A stretch of 64,000 nucleotides of DNA from Oasisia sp. SBJ-2009 (taxonomy: Eukaryota; Annelida; Polychaeta; Sabellida; Siboglinidae), in the NCBI GenBank assembly GCA_964017155.1, contig OZ024861.1:18991213-19055212 (forward strand). The letters run 5' to 3'. The notes under the pieces are model-generated. The model was given only the letters and a program-made list of their open reading frames with translations. It made no database searches and was not told where the DNA came from. Positions within the stretch are counted from its first letter, which is position 1. Every line of letters starts with the position of its first letter. This document shows positions 35,655 to 49,700 of the stretch, piece by piece. The translations under genes were made by a program, and so were the position numbers.

Positions 35655-36060
35655 TGAAGTTCATTGGTCTATATTGTGATTTTTGGCGAGTCACAGACAC
35701 AGATCACTAAGGACTACAATGGAAGTAAACTGATGGGTTGTGAAGATTATAAAAAATAATTATGCCTGATCTAGAAATAAAATATTTGTGAACACTGTGT
35801 ACATTAGATTTAGTATGTGTTATTAAAAAATACTGTTGAATTTTATCATGAAACTCTGCTGTTTAGGCCAATTTCCTGTGGTTGTAGATACCTTGCAGGA
35901 GAGTCTGTGAGCTACAATTTCACATGTAGAAAATGTGGAAAACATTAATGTGTAAAATGTGAACATTTGGCATTTTGGAAGGCCCAGGGGACCCTTAGAA
36001 TGATCAAAGCAAATATTGATTTCTTGTGTATGATTGCACTGCAACATGGAGTGTCAATAA
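35655..36060 (+). repeat. Diverged dispersed repeat, copy 2
   Basis: It aligns in order with 33965-34390. Its right part, GTGAACATTTGGCATTTTGG then AAGGCCC, also resembles 36105-36130 and 53825-53860 (TAGCATTTTGGGAGGCCCT), so the family has at least four traces in the window. Confidence 0.7.
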
Positions 36061-36263
36061 TATAAAATTATATAAAATGCCACTAACAAATTTACTGGCA
36101 AACCATAAAATTGGCATTTTGTAAGGCCCTGAGACGCCTTAAGAATGATACCATCAGACATATTTCTTGTGTGACACTGTACTGTGAAACGCCTGTCCAA
36201 AATTGGAACGCTATCCTATTGGTTGACTGCGGGCTCTGAGAATTAGAATGCGTTTCTTATTCA

Positions 36264-36467
36264 CAGATAATGACTTATTCACAGATAGCCAGTCCCTCAT
36301 AATAATGACTTATTCACAGATAGCCAGTCCCTCATAATAATGACTTATTCACAGATAGCCAGTCCCTCATAATAATGACTTACCGGAGGTATTCACAGAT
36401 AGCCAGTCCCTCATAATAATGACTTACCGGAGGTATTCACAGATAGCCAGTCCCTCATAATAATGAC
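36264..36467. repeat. 35/44-bp minisatellite, about 5 copies
   Basis: ATTCACAGATAGCCAGTCCC then TCATAATAATGACTT is repeated. The last copies contain a 9-bp insertion (ACCGGAGGT). The array is short and recent. Confidence 0.93.
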
Positions 36468-36547
36468 GCTTAATTTTGGACTCTAATCAGCTGTCATCCT
36501 CAGCACTGTGTTACTTGTGCGAAATCATTATTTACATCTGCAACTGA

Positions 36548-36597
36548 CACACCCCCACCCCCACCCCCACCCCCACCCCCACACCCCACCCCCACAC
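36548..36597 (-). repeat. (CCCCCA)n tract, G-quadruplex candidate on the minus strand
   Basis: Runs of five C separated by A or ACA give, on the minus strand, more than four G5 runs with 1-3 base loops. That satisfies the usual G-quadruplex pattern. Confidence 0.85.
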
Positions 36598-37206
36598 AAT
36601 AAGGTGGCTTACAGCCTAACCAAGGCATTGTGAATATGCCCTATCTCAAATGACATGAAACTGAATACTCTTACATTGGTAACAAATAACTTGTTTCTCT
36701 CACAGCCAGTGTGTGGCAGTAATTATGGCAGCGGCTGTGTTATTTCACAGCTAGACCCCATTGACTTTCTATGTGTGACATTATATTACAGGTACAGAGG
36801 TGTGTGGGATGTGTCGCCCTCACAGAGCCGTGTGTGACAGCAGGGAACAATGGGTCATAGCCTGTTTTCCAAAAGACATTTGGCTAAATAAACCTGCCCA
36901 ACTTCAGCTGCCACTCAGACAACCTGCAGACTGCTATTTCTTTAGGGTACTCTTTTGGTCGTTAATGGATGGAGGACGAACGCCTTATTGTGGTCTTACA
37001 TCAATACTACTGCTGTGGTTGTGGCTGTGGTTGTGGTTGTGGCTTCCCACAACACTCAGATGAAACTATTCACCTATAGGCATCTTAAATTTTATATTAT
37101 TAAATAAAATATAAACCATCAGATTGGTTATATCCATAATCACAATGGCTCAGCAAGGCATCTGTTCCGAGTTTGTGTGTCACCATAATAATTATTGTGT
37201 GTACAA
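36598..37206. other. Unique spacer with a short GTGGTT/GTGGCT run
   Basis: A small (TGTGGT/TGTGGC)n run lies at 37012-37043. No gene is recognised. Confidence 0.5.
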
Positions 37207-37732
37207 ACTAGTATCAGCTAGCACACTGAAGTCTGTTGGATGGTCTGCCTCGGTGGGTTCTCTTATGTAACTAACACACTGAAGTCTGTTGGATGGACTG
37301 GACTGCCTTGGTGGGTTCTTTTGTGTAACTAACACACTGAAGTCTGTTGGATGGGCTGGACTGCCTTGGTGGGTTCTTTTGTGTAACTAACACACTGAAG
37401 TCTGTTGGATGGACTGGACTGCCTTGGTGGGTTATTTTGTGTAACTAACACACTGAAGTCTGTTGGATGGGTTGGACTGCCTTGGTGGGTTCTTTTGTGT
37501 AACTAACACACTGAAGTCTGTTGGATGGACTGGACTGCCTTGGTGGGTTCTTTTGTGTAACTAACACACTGAAGTATGTTGGATGGACTGGACTGCCTTG
37601 GTGGGTTCTTTTGTGTAACTAACACACTGAAGTCTGTTGGATGGACTGGACTGCCTTGGTGGGTTCTTTTGTGTAACTAACACACTGAAGTCTGTTGGAT
37701 GGACTGGACTGCCTTGGTGGGTTCTCTTGTGT
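37207..37732. repeat. 58-bp minisatellite, about 9 copies
   Basis: The unit contains CTAACACACTGAAGTCTGTT, then GGATGGACTGGACTGCC, then TTGGTGGGTTCTTTTGTGTAA. The first copy is shorter and more diverged. Confidence 0.96.
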
Positions 37733-37912
37733 GATCAATTTATACTCATAACTAATTGTTGGGGGTCTCGTCAACCTACTTCTTTCTTCTTTGCTTAAAG
37801 ATAGATGATTTATTCCTTAGTATCTATAGTAATTAATATAATTCAAAGTCGGTTTCTAGGTTTTTATTTAGTATTTAACATAGTGGGCCAAGTTGTTTCA
37901 TTACTTTAGTAT

Positions 37913-38012
37913 GCCAATAACAATGTTCACAGTTTGAAAGCTACAAACCATGAGCACACTCAAATGGTCAACAGTACATTCAGTTTCAACACAAGCTTTA
38001 TAGATAACCATG
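37913..38012 (+). repeat. Dispersed repeat copy (pair with 29400-29506)
   Basis: Same-orientation match to 29400-29506, as described there. The rest of 37733-38683 is unique. It includes an unidentified 125-codon minus-strand frame at 38281-38658 that is not made of repeats. Confidence 0.6.
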
Positions 38013-38683
38013 GCCATAGTGGGCCGAGTGACCACATCACTGCTGATGTCCACATATATCCATGTTTCTATGTTCAACATTGCACACTTCCTGTTACAAG
38101 TTACACTGGCTAATTGCACAGAAGAATAGATACCCTTGCTTTAAGTCTACACGCTGAAGGTGTATAATGCACCAAATTGTGTTTACTAATCTGGAAACAC
38201 TCTTTCTATTTGATTGTTTTGCCTGTGACTGATACTTGTGTATAATTCCACACAAAAGAAATGCAATTCTGCAAACTGTGTTAATGCTTACTAAATAATG
38301 ATGTTATTTTATTATTATTCGATATTTTACAAGTTGTGATGCTATAAAGACACCAATCTTTCAGTGGTGCATTGTAATTTGTAGTGCAGTTGACCAAATG
38401 TTGAATTGAACCAGGAGAAATGGCAACAGAGAGGTGCCCAAGAGATGCATAGACGTCCTTTCTGATAGTCCCAGCAAGCCAATCACTGCTACAATGTGCA
38501 CACACACCACTGCCACTGTGGGTAATGCATAGCACAGATCTATGATACACAGCTCTCACAGCCACTTTCATCTCCCATAGGCAGAATCCTGTGGGACGCC
38601 CATCTCTACTGACAACAGGTGACATCAACAGGTTGAGCCACACAACCTGGCTAGACACACCACGGAAAACATGGCCATGTCAC

Positions 38684-40981
38684 ATGTCGGTGTGTGGTAG
38701 AGTTGGGCTGGTAGTACATGTGGCTGTGTGGTACAATTGGGCTGGTAGTACATGTGGGTGTGTGGTATAGTTGGGCTGGTAGTACATGTGGCTGTGTGGT
38801 ACAATTGGGCTGGTAGTACATGTCGGTGTGTGGTATAGTTGGGCTGGTAGTACATGTGGCTGTGTGGTACAGTTGGGCTGGTAATACATGTGGGTGTGTG
38901 ATATAGTTGGGCTGGTAGTACATGTGCCTGTGTGGTAGAGTTGGACTGATAGTACATATGGATGTGTGGTATAGTTGGGCTGGTAGTACACGTGGCTGTG
39001 TGGTAGAGTTGGACTGGTAGTACACGTGGCTGTGTGGTAGAGTTGGATTGGTAGTACATGTGGCTGTGTGGTATAGTTGGACTGGTAGTACACGTGGCTG
39101 TGTGGTAGAGTTGGGCTGGTAGTACATATGGCTGTGTGGTAGAGTTGGGCTGGTAGTACATGTGGTTGTGTGGTACAGTTGGGCTGGTAATACATGTGGC
39201 TGTGTGGTACAGTTGGGCTGGTACTACATGTGGTTGTTTGGTTGGGCTGGTAGTACATGTGGGTGTGTGGTAGAGTTGGGCTGGTAGTACACATGGGTGT
39301 GTGGTAGAGTTGGGCTGGTAGTACATGTGGCTGTATGGTATAGTTGGGCTGATAGTACATGTGGGTATGTGGTACAGTTGGGCTGGTAGTATACGTGGGT
39401 GTGTGGTAGAGTTGGGCTGGTAGTACATGTGGTGTGTGGTACAGTTGGGTAGGTAGTACATGTGGTGTGTGGTAGAGTTGGGTAGGTAGTACATGTGGTG
39501 TGTGGTACAGTTGGGTAGGTAGTATATGTGGGTGTGTGGTACAGTTGGGCTGGTAGTACATGTGGGTGTGTGGTACAGTTGGGCTGGTAGTACATGTGGT
39601 GTGTGGTAGAGTTGGGCAAGTAGTACATGTGGGTGTGTGGTAGAGTTAGGCTGGTACTACATGTGGTGTGTGGTATAGTTGGGCTGGTAGTATATGTCGG
39701 TATGTGGTAGAGTTGGGCTGGTAGTACATGTGGGTGTGTGGTACAGTTGGGCTGGTAGTACATGTGGCTGTGTAGTAGAGTTGGGCTGGTAGTACATGTG
39801 GATGTATAGTATAGTTTGGATGGTAGTACATGTGGCTGTGTGGTACAGTTGGGCTGGTAGTACATGTGGCTGTGTGTTAGAGTTGGGCTGGTAGTACATG
39901 TGGCTGTATGGTATAGTTGGGCTGGTAGTACATGTGGTGTGTGGTATAGTTTGGGCTGGTATTACATGTGGCTGTGTGGTAGAGTTGGGCTGGTAGTACA
40001 CGTGGGTGTGTGGTAGAGTTGGGCTGGTAGTACTTGTGGCTGTGTGGTAGAGTTGGGCTGGTAGTACATGTGGCTGTGTGGTAGAGTTGGGCTGGTAGTA
40101 CATGTGGCTGTGTGGTAGAGTTGGGCTGGTAGTACATGTGGGTGTGTGGTAGAGTTGGGCTGGTAGTACATGTGGGTGTGTGGTAGAGTTGGGCTGGGAG
40201 TACATGTGGCATGTGGTAGAGTTGGGCTGGTAGTACATGTGGCTGTGTGGTAGAGTTGGGCTGGTAGTAAATGTGGCTATGTGGTAGAGTTGGGCTGGTA
40301 GTACATGTGGCTGTGTGGTAGAGTTGGGCTGGTAGTACATGTGGCTGTGTGGTAGAGTTGGGCTGGTAGTACATGTGGCTGTGTGGTAGAGTTGGGCTGA
40401 TAGTACATGTGACTGCGTGGTGGAGTTGGGCTGGTAGTATGTGGCTGTGTAGTAGAGTTGGGCTGGTAGTACATGTGGCTGTGTGGTAGAGTTGGGTTGG
40501 TAGTACATGTGGCTGTGTGGTAGAGTTGGGCTGATAGTACATGTGACTGCGTGGTGGAGTTGGGCTGGTAGTATGTGGCTGTGTAGTAGAGTTGGGCTGG
40601 TAGTACATGTGGCTGTGTAGTAGAGTTGGGTTGGTAGTACATCTTACTGTGTGGTATAGATGCCAGATGGGCTGATAGTACATGTGGATGTGCGGTAGAG
40701 TTGGGCTGGTAGTACATCTTACTGTGTGGTATAGATGCCAGATGGGCTGATAGTACATGTGGGTGTGCGGTAGAGTTGGGCTGGTAGTACATCTTACTGT
40801 GTGGTATAGATGCCAGATGGGCTGATAGTACATGTGGCTGTGTGGTAGAGTTGGGTTGGTAGTACATGTGGCTGCATGGTAGAGTTGGGCTGATAGTACA
40901 TGTGGCTGTGTGGTAGAGTTGGGTTGGTAGTACATGTGGCTGCATGGTAGAGTTGGGCTGATAGTACATGTGGCTGTGTGG
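38684..40981. repeat. 34-bp minisatellite, about 67 copies
   Basis: The unit contains GTAGTACATGTGGCTGTGTG then GTAGAGTTGGGCTG. Many variants occur, and several copies lack one or more bases. Near 40640-40830, three copies of a longer composite unit contain ATCTTACTGTGTGGTATAGA then TGCCAGATGGGCTG. Because the unit lacks stops on the minus strand, long overlapping frames (352, 293, 289 and 283 codons) appear there. Confidence 0.97.
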
Positions 40982-41083
40982 TAAATTTTGTATTAAAATC
41001 TGGCTCTCAACATGGAGGACTGTTTTACAGTGTATCCCTCGTGAATTGGGGAATCACGCTAATTTCGGTTCCATCTCAATTTG

Positions 41084-41123
41084 GGACTGAGGATGACAAT
41101 CACCCTGGCAGTGACCATCCTCA
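41084..41123. other. Perfect 10-bp stem hairpin
   Basis: ACTGAGGATG at the left and CATCCTCAGT at the right are exact reverse complements, separated by 20 bases. It sits between the 34-bp array and the SINE tail. Its function is unknown. Confidence 0.6.
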
Positions 41124-41188
41124 GTGCCAGCATAGAAAGGTTGACTTGGTGTAAATATTCTGAAAAAGACTGACTACCCGGCGGATAG

Positions 41189-41467
41189 TAAAGGTAAAGG
41201 TAAAGGTAAAGGTAAAGGTAAAGGTAAAGGTAAAGGTAAAGGTAAAGGTAAAGGTAAAGGTAAAGGTAAAGGTAAAGGTAAAGGTAAAGGTAAAGGTAAA
41301 GGTAAAGGTAAAGGTAAAGGTAAAGGTAAAGGTAAAGGTAAAGGTAAAGGTAAAGGTAAAGGTAAAGGTAAAGGTAAAGGTAAAGGTAAAGGTAAAGGTA
41401 AAGGTAAAGGTAAAGGTAAAGGTAAAGGTAAAGGTAAAGGTAAAGGTAAAGGTAAAGGTAAAGGTAA
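41189..41467 (-). repeat. (GGTAAA)n hexamer tract, about 46 perfect units
   Basis: AAAGGT is repeated without visible interruption for about 278 bp. On the minus strand it reads (TTTACC)n and directly follows the 3' end of the SINE, so it is best read as an expanded SINE tail. It leaves a 149-codon minus frame of alternating Leu-Tyr, which is not a gene. Confidence 0.97.
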
Positions 41468-41795
41468 GTTCTTATATAGGGTTGTATCCAGTCCTCAGGA
41501 TTGCTCAAAGCGCTTTACACTTTATTTCCCTGACAGACCTGTTCACTCAGACACCATCTCGGCTTCTCTGGGAAGCATCCAGACATATGCTACCATTAAT
41601 GCGCGAAGGCTACTCGGACACATATCCACCACTGTCTATAGCCAGATACTCATTTATACAGCTGAGTGAACTGGAGCAACGTAGAATGAAAAAACTTGCC
41701 CAAGGTTTTAACACCGCAGCACAGGATTCGAACCCGGGTTCTCATAGTCGAGAGTGCGGAACTCTACCCCTGAGCCATTGCGCTCTACAAATATA
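41468..41795 (-). mobile_element. tRNA-derived SINE
   Basis: Read on the minus strand, the 5' end has a Pol III box A (TGGCTCAGGGGTAGAGT, complement of 41761-41777) and box B (GGTTCGAATCC, complement of 41724-41734) at tRNA-like spacing. A central body follows with CATTCTACGTTGCTCCAGTT and CACTCAGCTGTATAAATGAG. The 3' part has AAAGCGCTTTGAGCAATCCT and then ATATAAGAAC. The body resembles the conserved central domains of widespread metazoan SINE superfamilies, but I cannot assign the superfamily. It ends in (TTTACC)n. Confidence 0.85.
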
Positions 41796-41815
41796 TATTA
41801 GATAGTTCAAAGACA

Positions 41816-41905
41816 CCTCATAAGATCATAACCTTGTAACCACAATATATACAGACTAGTCACTGAATAGAACCCTGCAAAGTGCTGGAAACAACTATCT
41901 ATTTC
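41816..41905. repeat. Dispersed repeat, inverted relative to 55525-55625
   Basis: CCTCATAAGATCATAACCTT, GTAACCACAATATATACAGA, CTAGTCACTG and GTGCTGGAAACAACTA match, in order, the reverse complement of 55525-55625. It lies just outside the 5' end of the SINE. Confidence 0.72.
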
Positions 41906-43008
41906 TTTGACAGCTTAAGTAATGTCTGAGTGGACTTCCTCACAAAATACAAAAATGAATCACACAGGTAATTGATGATGTTTACAAAAGGCAAGAAGGC
42001 ATACAAGTGTCATTCATATGAGAGTCACTGATTAGAGGTTAGATAATCTGTAATATTTAACGATACCTATTCACTATAATGTGAGGCGTACTAAAGGCAC
42101 TAGACAGTAAGTGGGTACACTGTAGTGCCACAGTGATGCAGTTCTGCTGACCTAACTTGGCCAGAGTCATGTCACACAATTCATGCCTCAAGCTGCAACA
42201 TATCGCAGGCAGAAGGAACAAACTATCATGACATTCAGGAGAAATCAATGCAAAACATTTGCAAGAGTACTGGTGCCTACTGCGTGTAGCCCGCATGCAC
42301 TGATTGGATCCTGCGTGTCTGCATTGAACATCTGCGGCTGATGAAACGGAGAACAGGGCCACTTTGCATTTGCTGCTGCCAACTGGATGCTGTTGACCAG
42401 AAACTGTACTGTGCAATCCACACCCAGTCAACACCTCCTGTACTTCTGCTTTACAACACTGTATCACAGTTTAGTTTTATGCATCATAAAACTAACTACA
42501 CACACAGCCAAACAAAACCACATATCTTGAAACGTGTGAACAGGCCCATTAGAAATACGTCTTCAAGAAAGCTCAAAGTACAAGGGATGAAGTGACCACC
42601 AACTCGCCTTATCTGTATAGAGAAAAAAGTCAACATGTTACACATCCTACAATACCCTGACAGCACGTGGCAGATCTAAGGAGGGTTGTACCTGTAGACA
42701 CAGCAGCCCGCTGACAGGGCGTGATCTTATCATAAAACCACTCTGCACACACTGAACATGACTATTGACACAGGAGATAAGTCCCCCCCCCCCCCCACCA
42801 GCCAGGGAACAAATATCAATTATTGGCAAAAAGTTCAACCTGCAAATGTTTGGAGTTAATTATATAATCATGTGGAATGTCTGTGTATGACTGGTATTTG
42901 CATCACACTATGATTGCTCAAAGTTCTTACTCTAACATGCAATATGTCACAGAAGTATGAAGCACGCACAGTCCACCAGTGCAAGACATTCTGTGGCCAC
43001 GGTCTACG
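41906..43008. other. Unique spacer with a poly-C run
   Basis: No gene recognised. A C15 run lies at about 42783-42797. A 136-codon minus frame (42057-42467) and an 84-codon plus frame (42341-42595) have no recognisable motif. Confidence 0.45.
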
Positions 43009-43757
<749 letters not shown>

Positions 43758-43800
43758 AGCACTATTCACGAGGGAAAGCAAAGCATCACAGGAAATTGAT

Positions 43801-44000
43801 NNNNNNNNNNNNNNNNNNNNNNNNNNNNNNNNNNNNNNNNNNNNNNNNNNNNNNNNNNNNNNNNNNNNNNNNNNNNNNNNNNNNNNNNNNNNNNNNNNNN
43901 NNNNNNNNNNNNNNNNNNNNNNNNNNNNNNNNNNNNNNNNNNNNNNNNNNNNNNNNNNNNNNNNNNNNNNNNNNNNNNNNNNNNNNNNNNNNNNNNNNNN
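43801..44000. other. Assembly gap (200 N)
   Basis: Two hundred Ns, a round number typical of a gap of unknown size. It lies just after the CT expansion, so the true repeat structure here is uncertain. Confidence 1.
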
Positions 44001-44743
<743 letters not shown>

Positions 44744-44975
44744 CAGTTTGGTGTATTTAGTTGTGCTAGAATGAGACATTCTTGAATATAAAAGCTCATT
44801 GAGGCTGTGAAAAGCTCATAGTCTACAGAATAAATATCTTACACTTTGAACCCAGTAATATTACAACACGCCTGAGTTGGATTATGTGCCAGTTGCGGTC
44901 TAGATTTGTGAAACCGCACAATGAAGCTATTGCATGCAACACAGTATCTTATAACAATAGGATGTCTAGCATGAC

Positions 44976-45410
44976 ATTTTCCTAGACAGCAACATTTGTT
45001 TTTCTAGACAATACATATGAGACCAGACTCATATCACTGAATCACGAATCTATTGATGCAATCATCTTTCAACACGTCTTATGAATCACCTAATCTCTAA
45101 TCTTTCGATACTAAATACAGCATTCTTTGTGACACATATATTTCATCTGGCAACTACACTAATTCTCTTTAACTGTCTAACTGTACATGAATGTTTCAAG
45201 TTTACTAAACCACCTCATGATCTGGATAACTGACCATCACTAAACACTGAAATGTACAATACAGACAGTTATCTGAGTTTAATATTACCCAGATAGTTAT
45301 CTGCATACCATTAACTGGTCACTCTGAAACCTACCCACAACATCAATGTGTAAAGACATGCCTGTTATATGAAATTTTCCTAGACAGCAACATTTGTTTT
45401 TCTAGGCAAA
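44976..45410 (+). repeat. Short direct repeat pair, 399 bp apart
   Basis: TTTTCCTAGACAGCAACATT then TGTTTTTCTAG occurs at about 44976-45007 and again at about 45375-45406, almost identically. The CTAGA and TCTAG ends are complementary. The surrounding 44739-46055 is otherwise unique AT-rich DNA with no gene. Confidence 0.75.
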
Positions 45411-46055
45411 CATCAATGCTCTCAATTAGTGAAACTGTCAACTTTCTGCAGAATTGGTGACTCTGTACTCTGAACATTATCTTGTTTTGTTGGTTAACAA
45501 AAATAATAATTATTAATTATGATTAAATACACATACTTACTAGTAGAAGTGGTGTTGATGTGTTGTGCATTTGGTAAGTTTTTGTCGTACATAAAAATGT
45601 TGATTCAATGTATATTTGTGACTAAAATTATAGTGTATTTCAACCATTTATCTTTAAAACATTCACTGTTTCTCGAAAACATCCCATTCCATCTGTGAAA
45701 TTTGTAGCTGACTGTAGAGATTTACAACAAATAAAATAAAATATACCATAACAGCTGTATATATACTTACACACGTAAACATAATTACATTACTATCATC
45801 TGTAATAAACCATAGGTGCACAAAAAATTATATTTTGTTTTTTGAAAACCTAAAACTACTATGTAGTCAGACGGATAAAACAAGCAGGTATGCTATAACA
45901 TACAACACATCAAATAATAATTTTTGTAAATTATTTATGGTTTCCAGAAACCTTTTTTCAGACATACTGTTATTATGATAAGAAGTGCTGCTAAGTATAT
46001 TATCCAAGGTTACAGTTCATGCCCAATCAATTGTTCTGCAACATCTGCTGTGCTG

Positions 46056-46455
46056 CTGGTGTTAGAACTACACCTGTACCAAGTGTTGGTGTTAGAACTA
46101 CACCTGTACCAAGTGTTGGTGTTAGAACTACACCTGTACCAAGTTTTGGTGTTAGAACTAAACCTGTACCAAGTGTTGGTGTTAGAACTACACCTGTACC
46201 ATGTGTTGGTGTTAGAACTACACCTGTACCGAGTGTTGGTGTTAGAACTACACCTGTACCAAGTGTTGGTGTTAGAACTACACCTGTACCAAGTATTGGT
46301 GTTAGAACTACACCTGTACCAAGTGTTGGTGTTAGAACTACACGTGTACCAAGTGTTGGTGTTAGAACTACACCTGTACCAAGTGTTGGTGTTAGAACTA
46401 CACCTGTACCGAGTATTAGTGTTAGAACTACACCTGTACCAAGTGTTGGTGTTTG
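46056..46455. repeat. 30-bp minisatellite, about 13 copies
   Basis: The unit reads GTGTTGGTGTTAGAACTACA then CCTGTACCAA, with a 30-bp period (10 codons), leaving frames open on both strands for 145-188 codons. Single-base variants only. Confidence 0.96.
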
Positions 46456-46458
46456 AAC

Positions 46459-46541
46459 TACACCTGTGCACCTGTGCACCTGTACACATGTGCACCTGTA
46501 CACATGTACACATGTACACATGTACACATGTACACATGTAA
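46459..46541. repeat. Short CACCTGTG/TACACATG repeat
   Basis: CACCTGTGCACCTGTG passes into repeated TACACATG octamers. It seems to have grown from the ACACCTGTACC end of the 30-bp unit. Confidence 0.85.
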
Positions 46542-46762
46542 ACCTGTACCAAGACGAGACCTGCACTCACAGTTTCAGAGCCACATGTGTCAACAGTGAC
46601 CGTGAGGAGAGGAGACTGCCACAGATGGCCAGAGGGAGTACTTCTGTGGTCAGCAGATGTGTGAGACTATTCAAACACAAGTGAGGAGTCACCAGCAGTC
46701 AAGAGACAGCGGGGTAGGTACAACAAGTCTATGCCCGTCTCATAGCTGTATTCACATTACCC

Positions 46763-49700
46763 TGCACTGTAATACAGTCACTACGACACATTTTGTAGAG
46801 CCAGGCCTGCATTGTAATACTGTCAGTACGATACATTTTGTAGAGCCAGGCCTGCATTGTAATACTGTCACTATGATACATTTTGTTGAGCCAGGCCTGC
46901 ACTGTAATACTGTCACTAAGATACATTTTGTAGAGCCATGCCTGCACTGTAATACTGTCACTATGATACATTTTGTAGAGCCAGGCCTGCACTGTAATAC
47001 TGTCACTACGACACATTTTGTAGAGCTAGGCCTGCACTGTAATACTGTCACTATGATACATTTTGTAGAGCCAGGCCTGCACTGTAATACTGTCACTATG
47101 ATACATTTTGTAGAGCTAGGCCTGCACTGTAATACTGTCACTATGATACATTTTGTAGAGCCAGGCCTGCACTGTAATACTGTCACTACGACACATTTTG
47201 TAGAGCTAGGCCTGCACTGTAATACTGTCACTAAGATACATTTTGTAGAGCTAGGTCTGCACTGTAATACTGTCACTACGACACATTTTGTAGAGCCAGG
47301 CCCGCACTGTAATACTGTCACTACAATACATTTTGTAGAGCCAGGCCTGCACTGTAATACTGTCACTACAATACATTTTGTAGAGCCAGGTCTGCATTGT
47401 AATACTGTCACTAAGATACATTTTGTAGAGCCAGGCCTGCACTGTAATACTGTCACTAAGACACATTTTGTAGAGCCAGGCCTGCACTGTAATACTGTCA
47501 CTAAGACACATTTTGTAGAGGCAGGCTTGCACTGTAATACTGTCACTAAGATACATTTTGTAGAGGCAGGTCTGCACTGTAATACTGTCACTAAGACACA
47601 TTTTGTAGAGCCAGGCCTGCACTGTAATACTGTCACTAAGACACATTTTGTAGAGGCAGGCCTGCACTGTAATACTGTCACTAAGATACATTTTGTAGAG
47701 GCAGGCCTGCACTGTAATACTGTCACTGTGATACATTTTGTAGAGGCAGGTCTGCACTGTAATACTGTCACTGTGATACATTTTGTAGAGGCAGGTCTGC
47801 ATTGTAATACTGTCACTATGATACATTTTGTTGAGCCAGGCCTGCACTGTAATACTGTCACTATGATATATTTGGTAGAGCCAGGCTTGCACTGTAATAC
47901 TGTCACTAGGATACATTTTGTAGAGGCAGGTCTGCACTGTAATACTGTCACTGTGATACATTTTGTAGAGGCAGGTCTGCATTGTAATACTGTCACTATG
48001 ATACATTTTGTTGAGCCAGGCCTGCACTGTAATACTGTCACTATGATATATTTTGTAGAGCCAGGCTTGCACTGTAATACTGTCACTATGATACATTTTG
48101 TAGAGCTAGGCCTGCACTGTAATACTGTCACTATGATACATTTTGTAGAGCCAGGCCTGCACTGTAATACTGTCACTACGACACATTTTGTAGAGCTAGG
48201 CCTGCACTGTAATACTGTCACTAAGATACATTTTGTAGAGCTAGGTCTGCACTGTAATACTGTCACTACGACACATTTTGTAGAGCCAGGCCCGCACTGT
48301 AATACTGTCACTACAATACATTTTGTAGAGCCAGGCCTGCACTGTAATACTGTCACTACAATACATTTTGTAGAGCCAGGTCTGCATTGTAATACTGTCA
48401 CTAAGATACATTTTGTAGAGCCAGGCCTGCACTGTAATACTGTCACTAAGACACATTTTGTAGAGCCAGGCCTGCACTGTAATACTGTCACTAAGACACA
48501 TTTTGTAGAGGCAGGCTTGCACTGTAATACTGTCACTAAGATACATTTTGTAGAGGCAGGTCTGCACTGTAATACTGTCACTAAGACACATTTTGTAGAG
48601 CCAGGCCTGCACTGTAATACTGTCACTAAGACACATTTTGTAGAGGCAGGCCTGCACTGTAATACTGTCACTAAGATACATTTTGTAGAGGCAGGCCTGC
48701 ACTGTAATACTGTCACTGTGATACATTTTGTAGAGGCAGGTCTGCACTGTAATACTGTCACTGTGATACATTTTGTAGAGGCAGGTCTGCATTGTAATAC
48801 TGTCACTATGATACATTTTGTTGAGCCAGGCCTGCACTGTAATACTGTCACTATGATATATTTGGTAGAGCCAGGCTTGCACTGTAATACTGTCACTAGG
48901 ATACATTTTGTAGAGCCAGGTCTGCACTGTAATACTGTCACTATGATACATTTTGTAGAGCCAGGCCTGCACTGTAATACTGTCACTACAATACATTTTG
49001 TAGAGCCAGGTCTGCATTGTAATACTGTCACTAAGATACATTTTGTAGAGCCAGGCCTGCACTGTAATACTGTCACTAAGACACATTTTGTAGAGCCAGG
49101 CCTGCACTGTAATACTGTCACTAAGACACATTTTGTAGAGGCAGGCCTGCACTGTAATACTGTCACTAAGATACATTTTGTAGAGGCAGGTCTGCACTGT
49201 AATACTGTCACTAAGACACATTTTGTAGAGCCAGGCCTGCACTGTAATACTGTCACTAAGACACATTTTGTAGAGGCAGGCCTGCACTGTAATACTGTCA
49301 CTAAGATACATTTTGTAGAGGCAGGCCTGCACTGTAATACTGTCACTGTGATACATTTTGTAGAGGCAGGTCTGCACTGTAATACTGTCACTGTGATACA
49401 TTTTGTAGAGGCAGGTCTGCATTGTAATACTGTCACTATGATACATTTTGTTGAGCCAGGCCTGCACTGTAATACTGTCACTATGATATATTTTGTAGAG
49501 CCAGGCTTGCACTGTAATACTGTCACTATGATACATTTTGTAGAGCCAGGTCTGCACTGTAATACTGTCACTATGATACATTTTGTAGAGCCAGGTCTGC
49601 ACTGTAATACTGTCACTACGATACATTTTTTAGAGCCAGGCCTGCACTGTAACACTGTCACTACGATACATTTTGTAGAGCCAGGCCTGCACTGTAATAC

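Noticed and set aside
41059..41508. Leu-Tyr repeat protein
   Set aside because: Translation of the (TTTACC)n SINE tail on the minus strand.
41724..41777. Stand-alone tRNA gene
   Set aside because: Boxes A and B are present, but the sequence continues into a SINE body and tail and does not close into a full cloverleaf acceptor stem that I can see.
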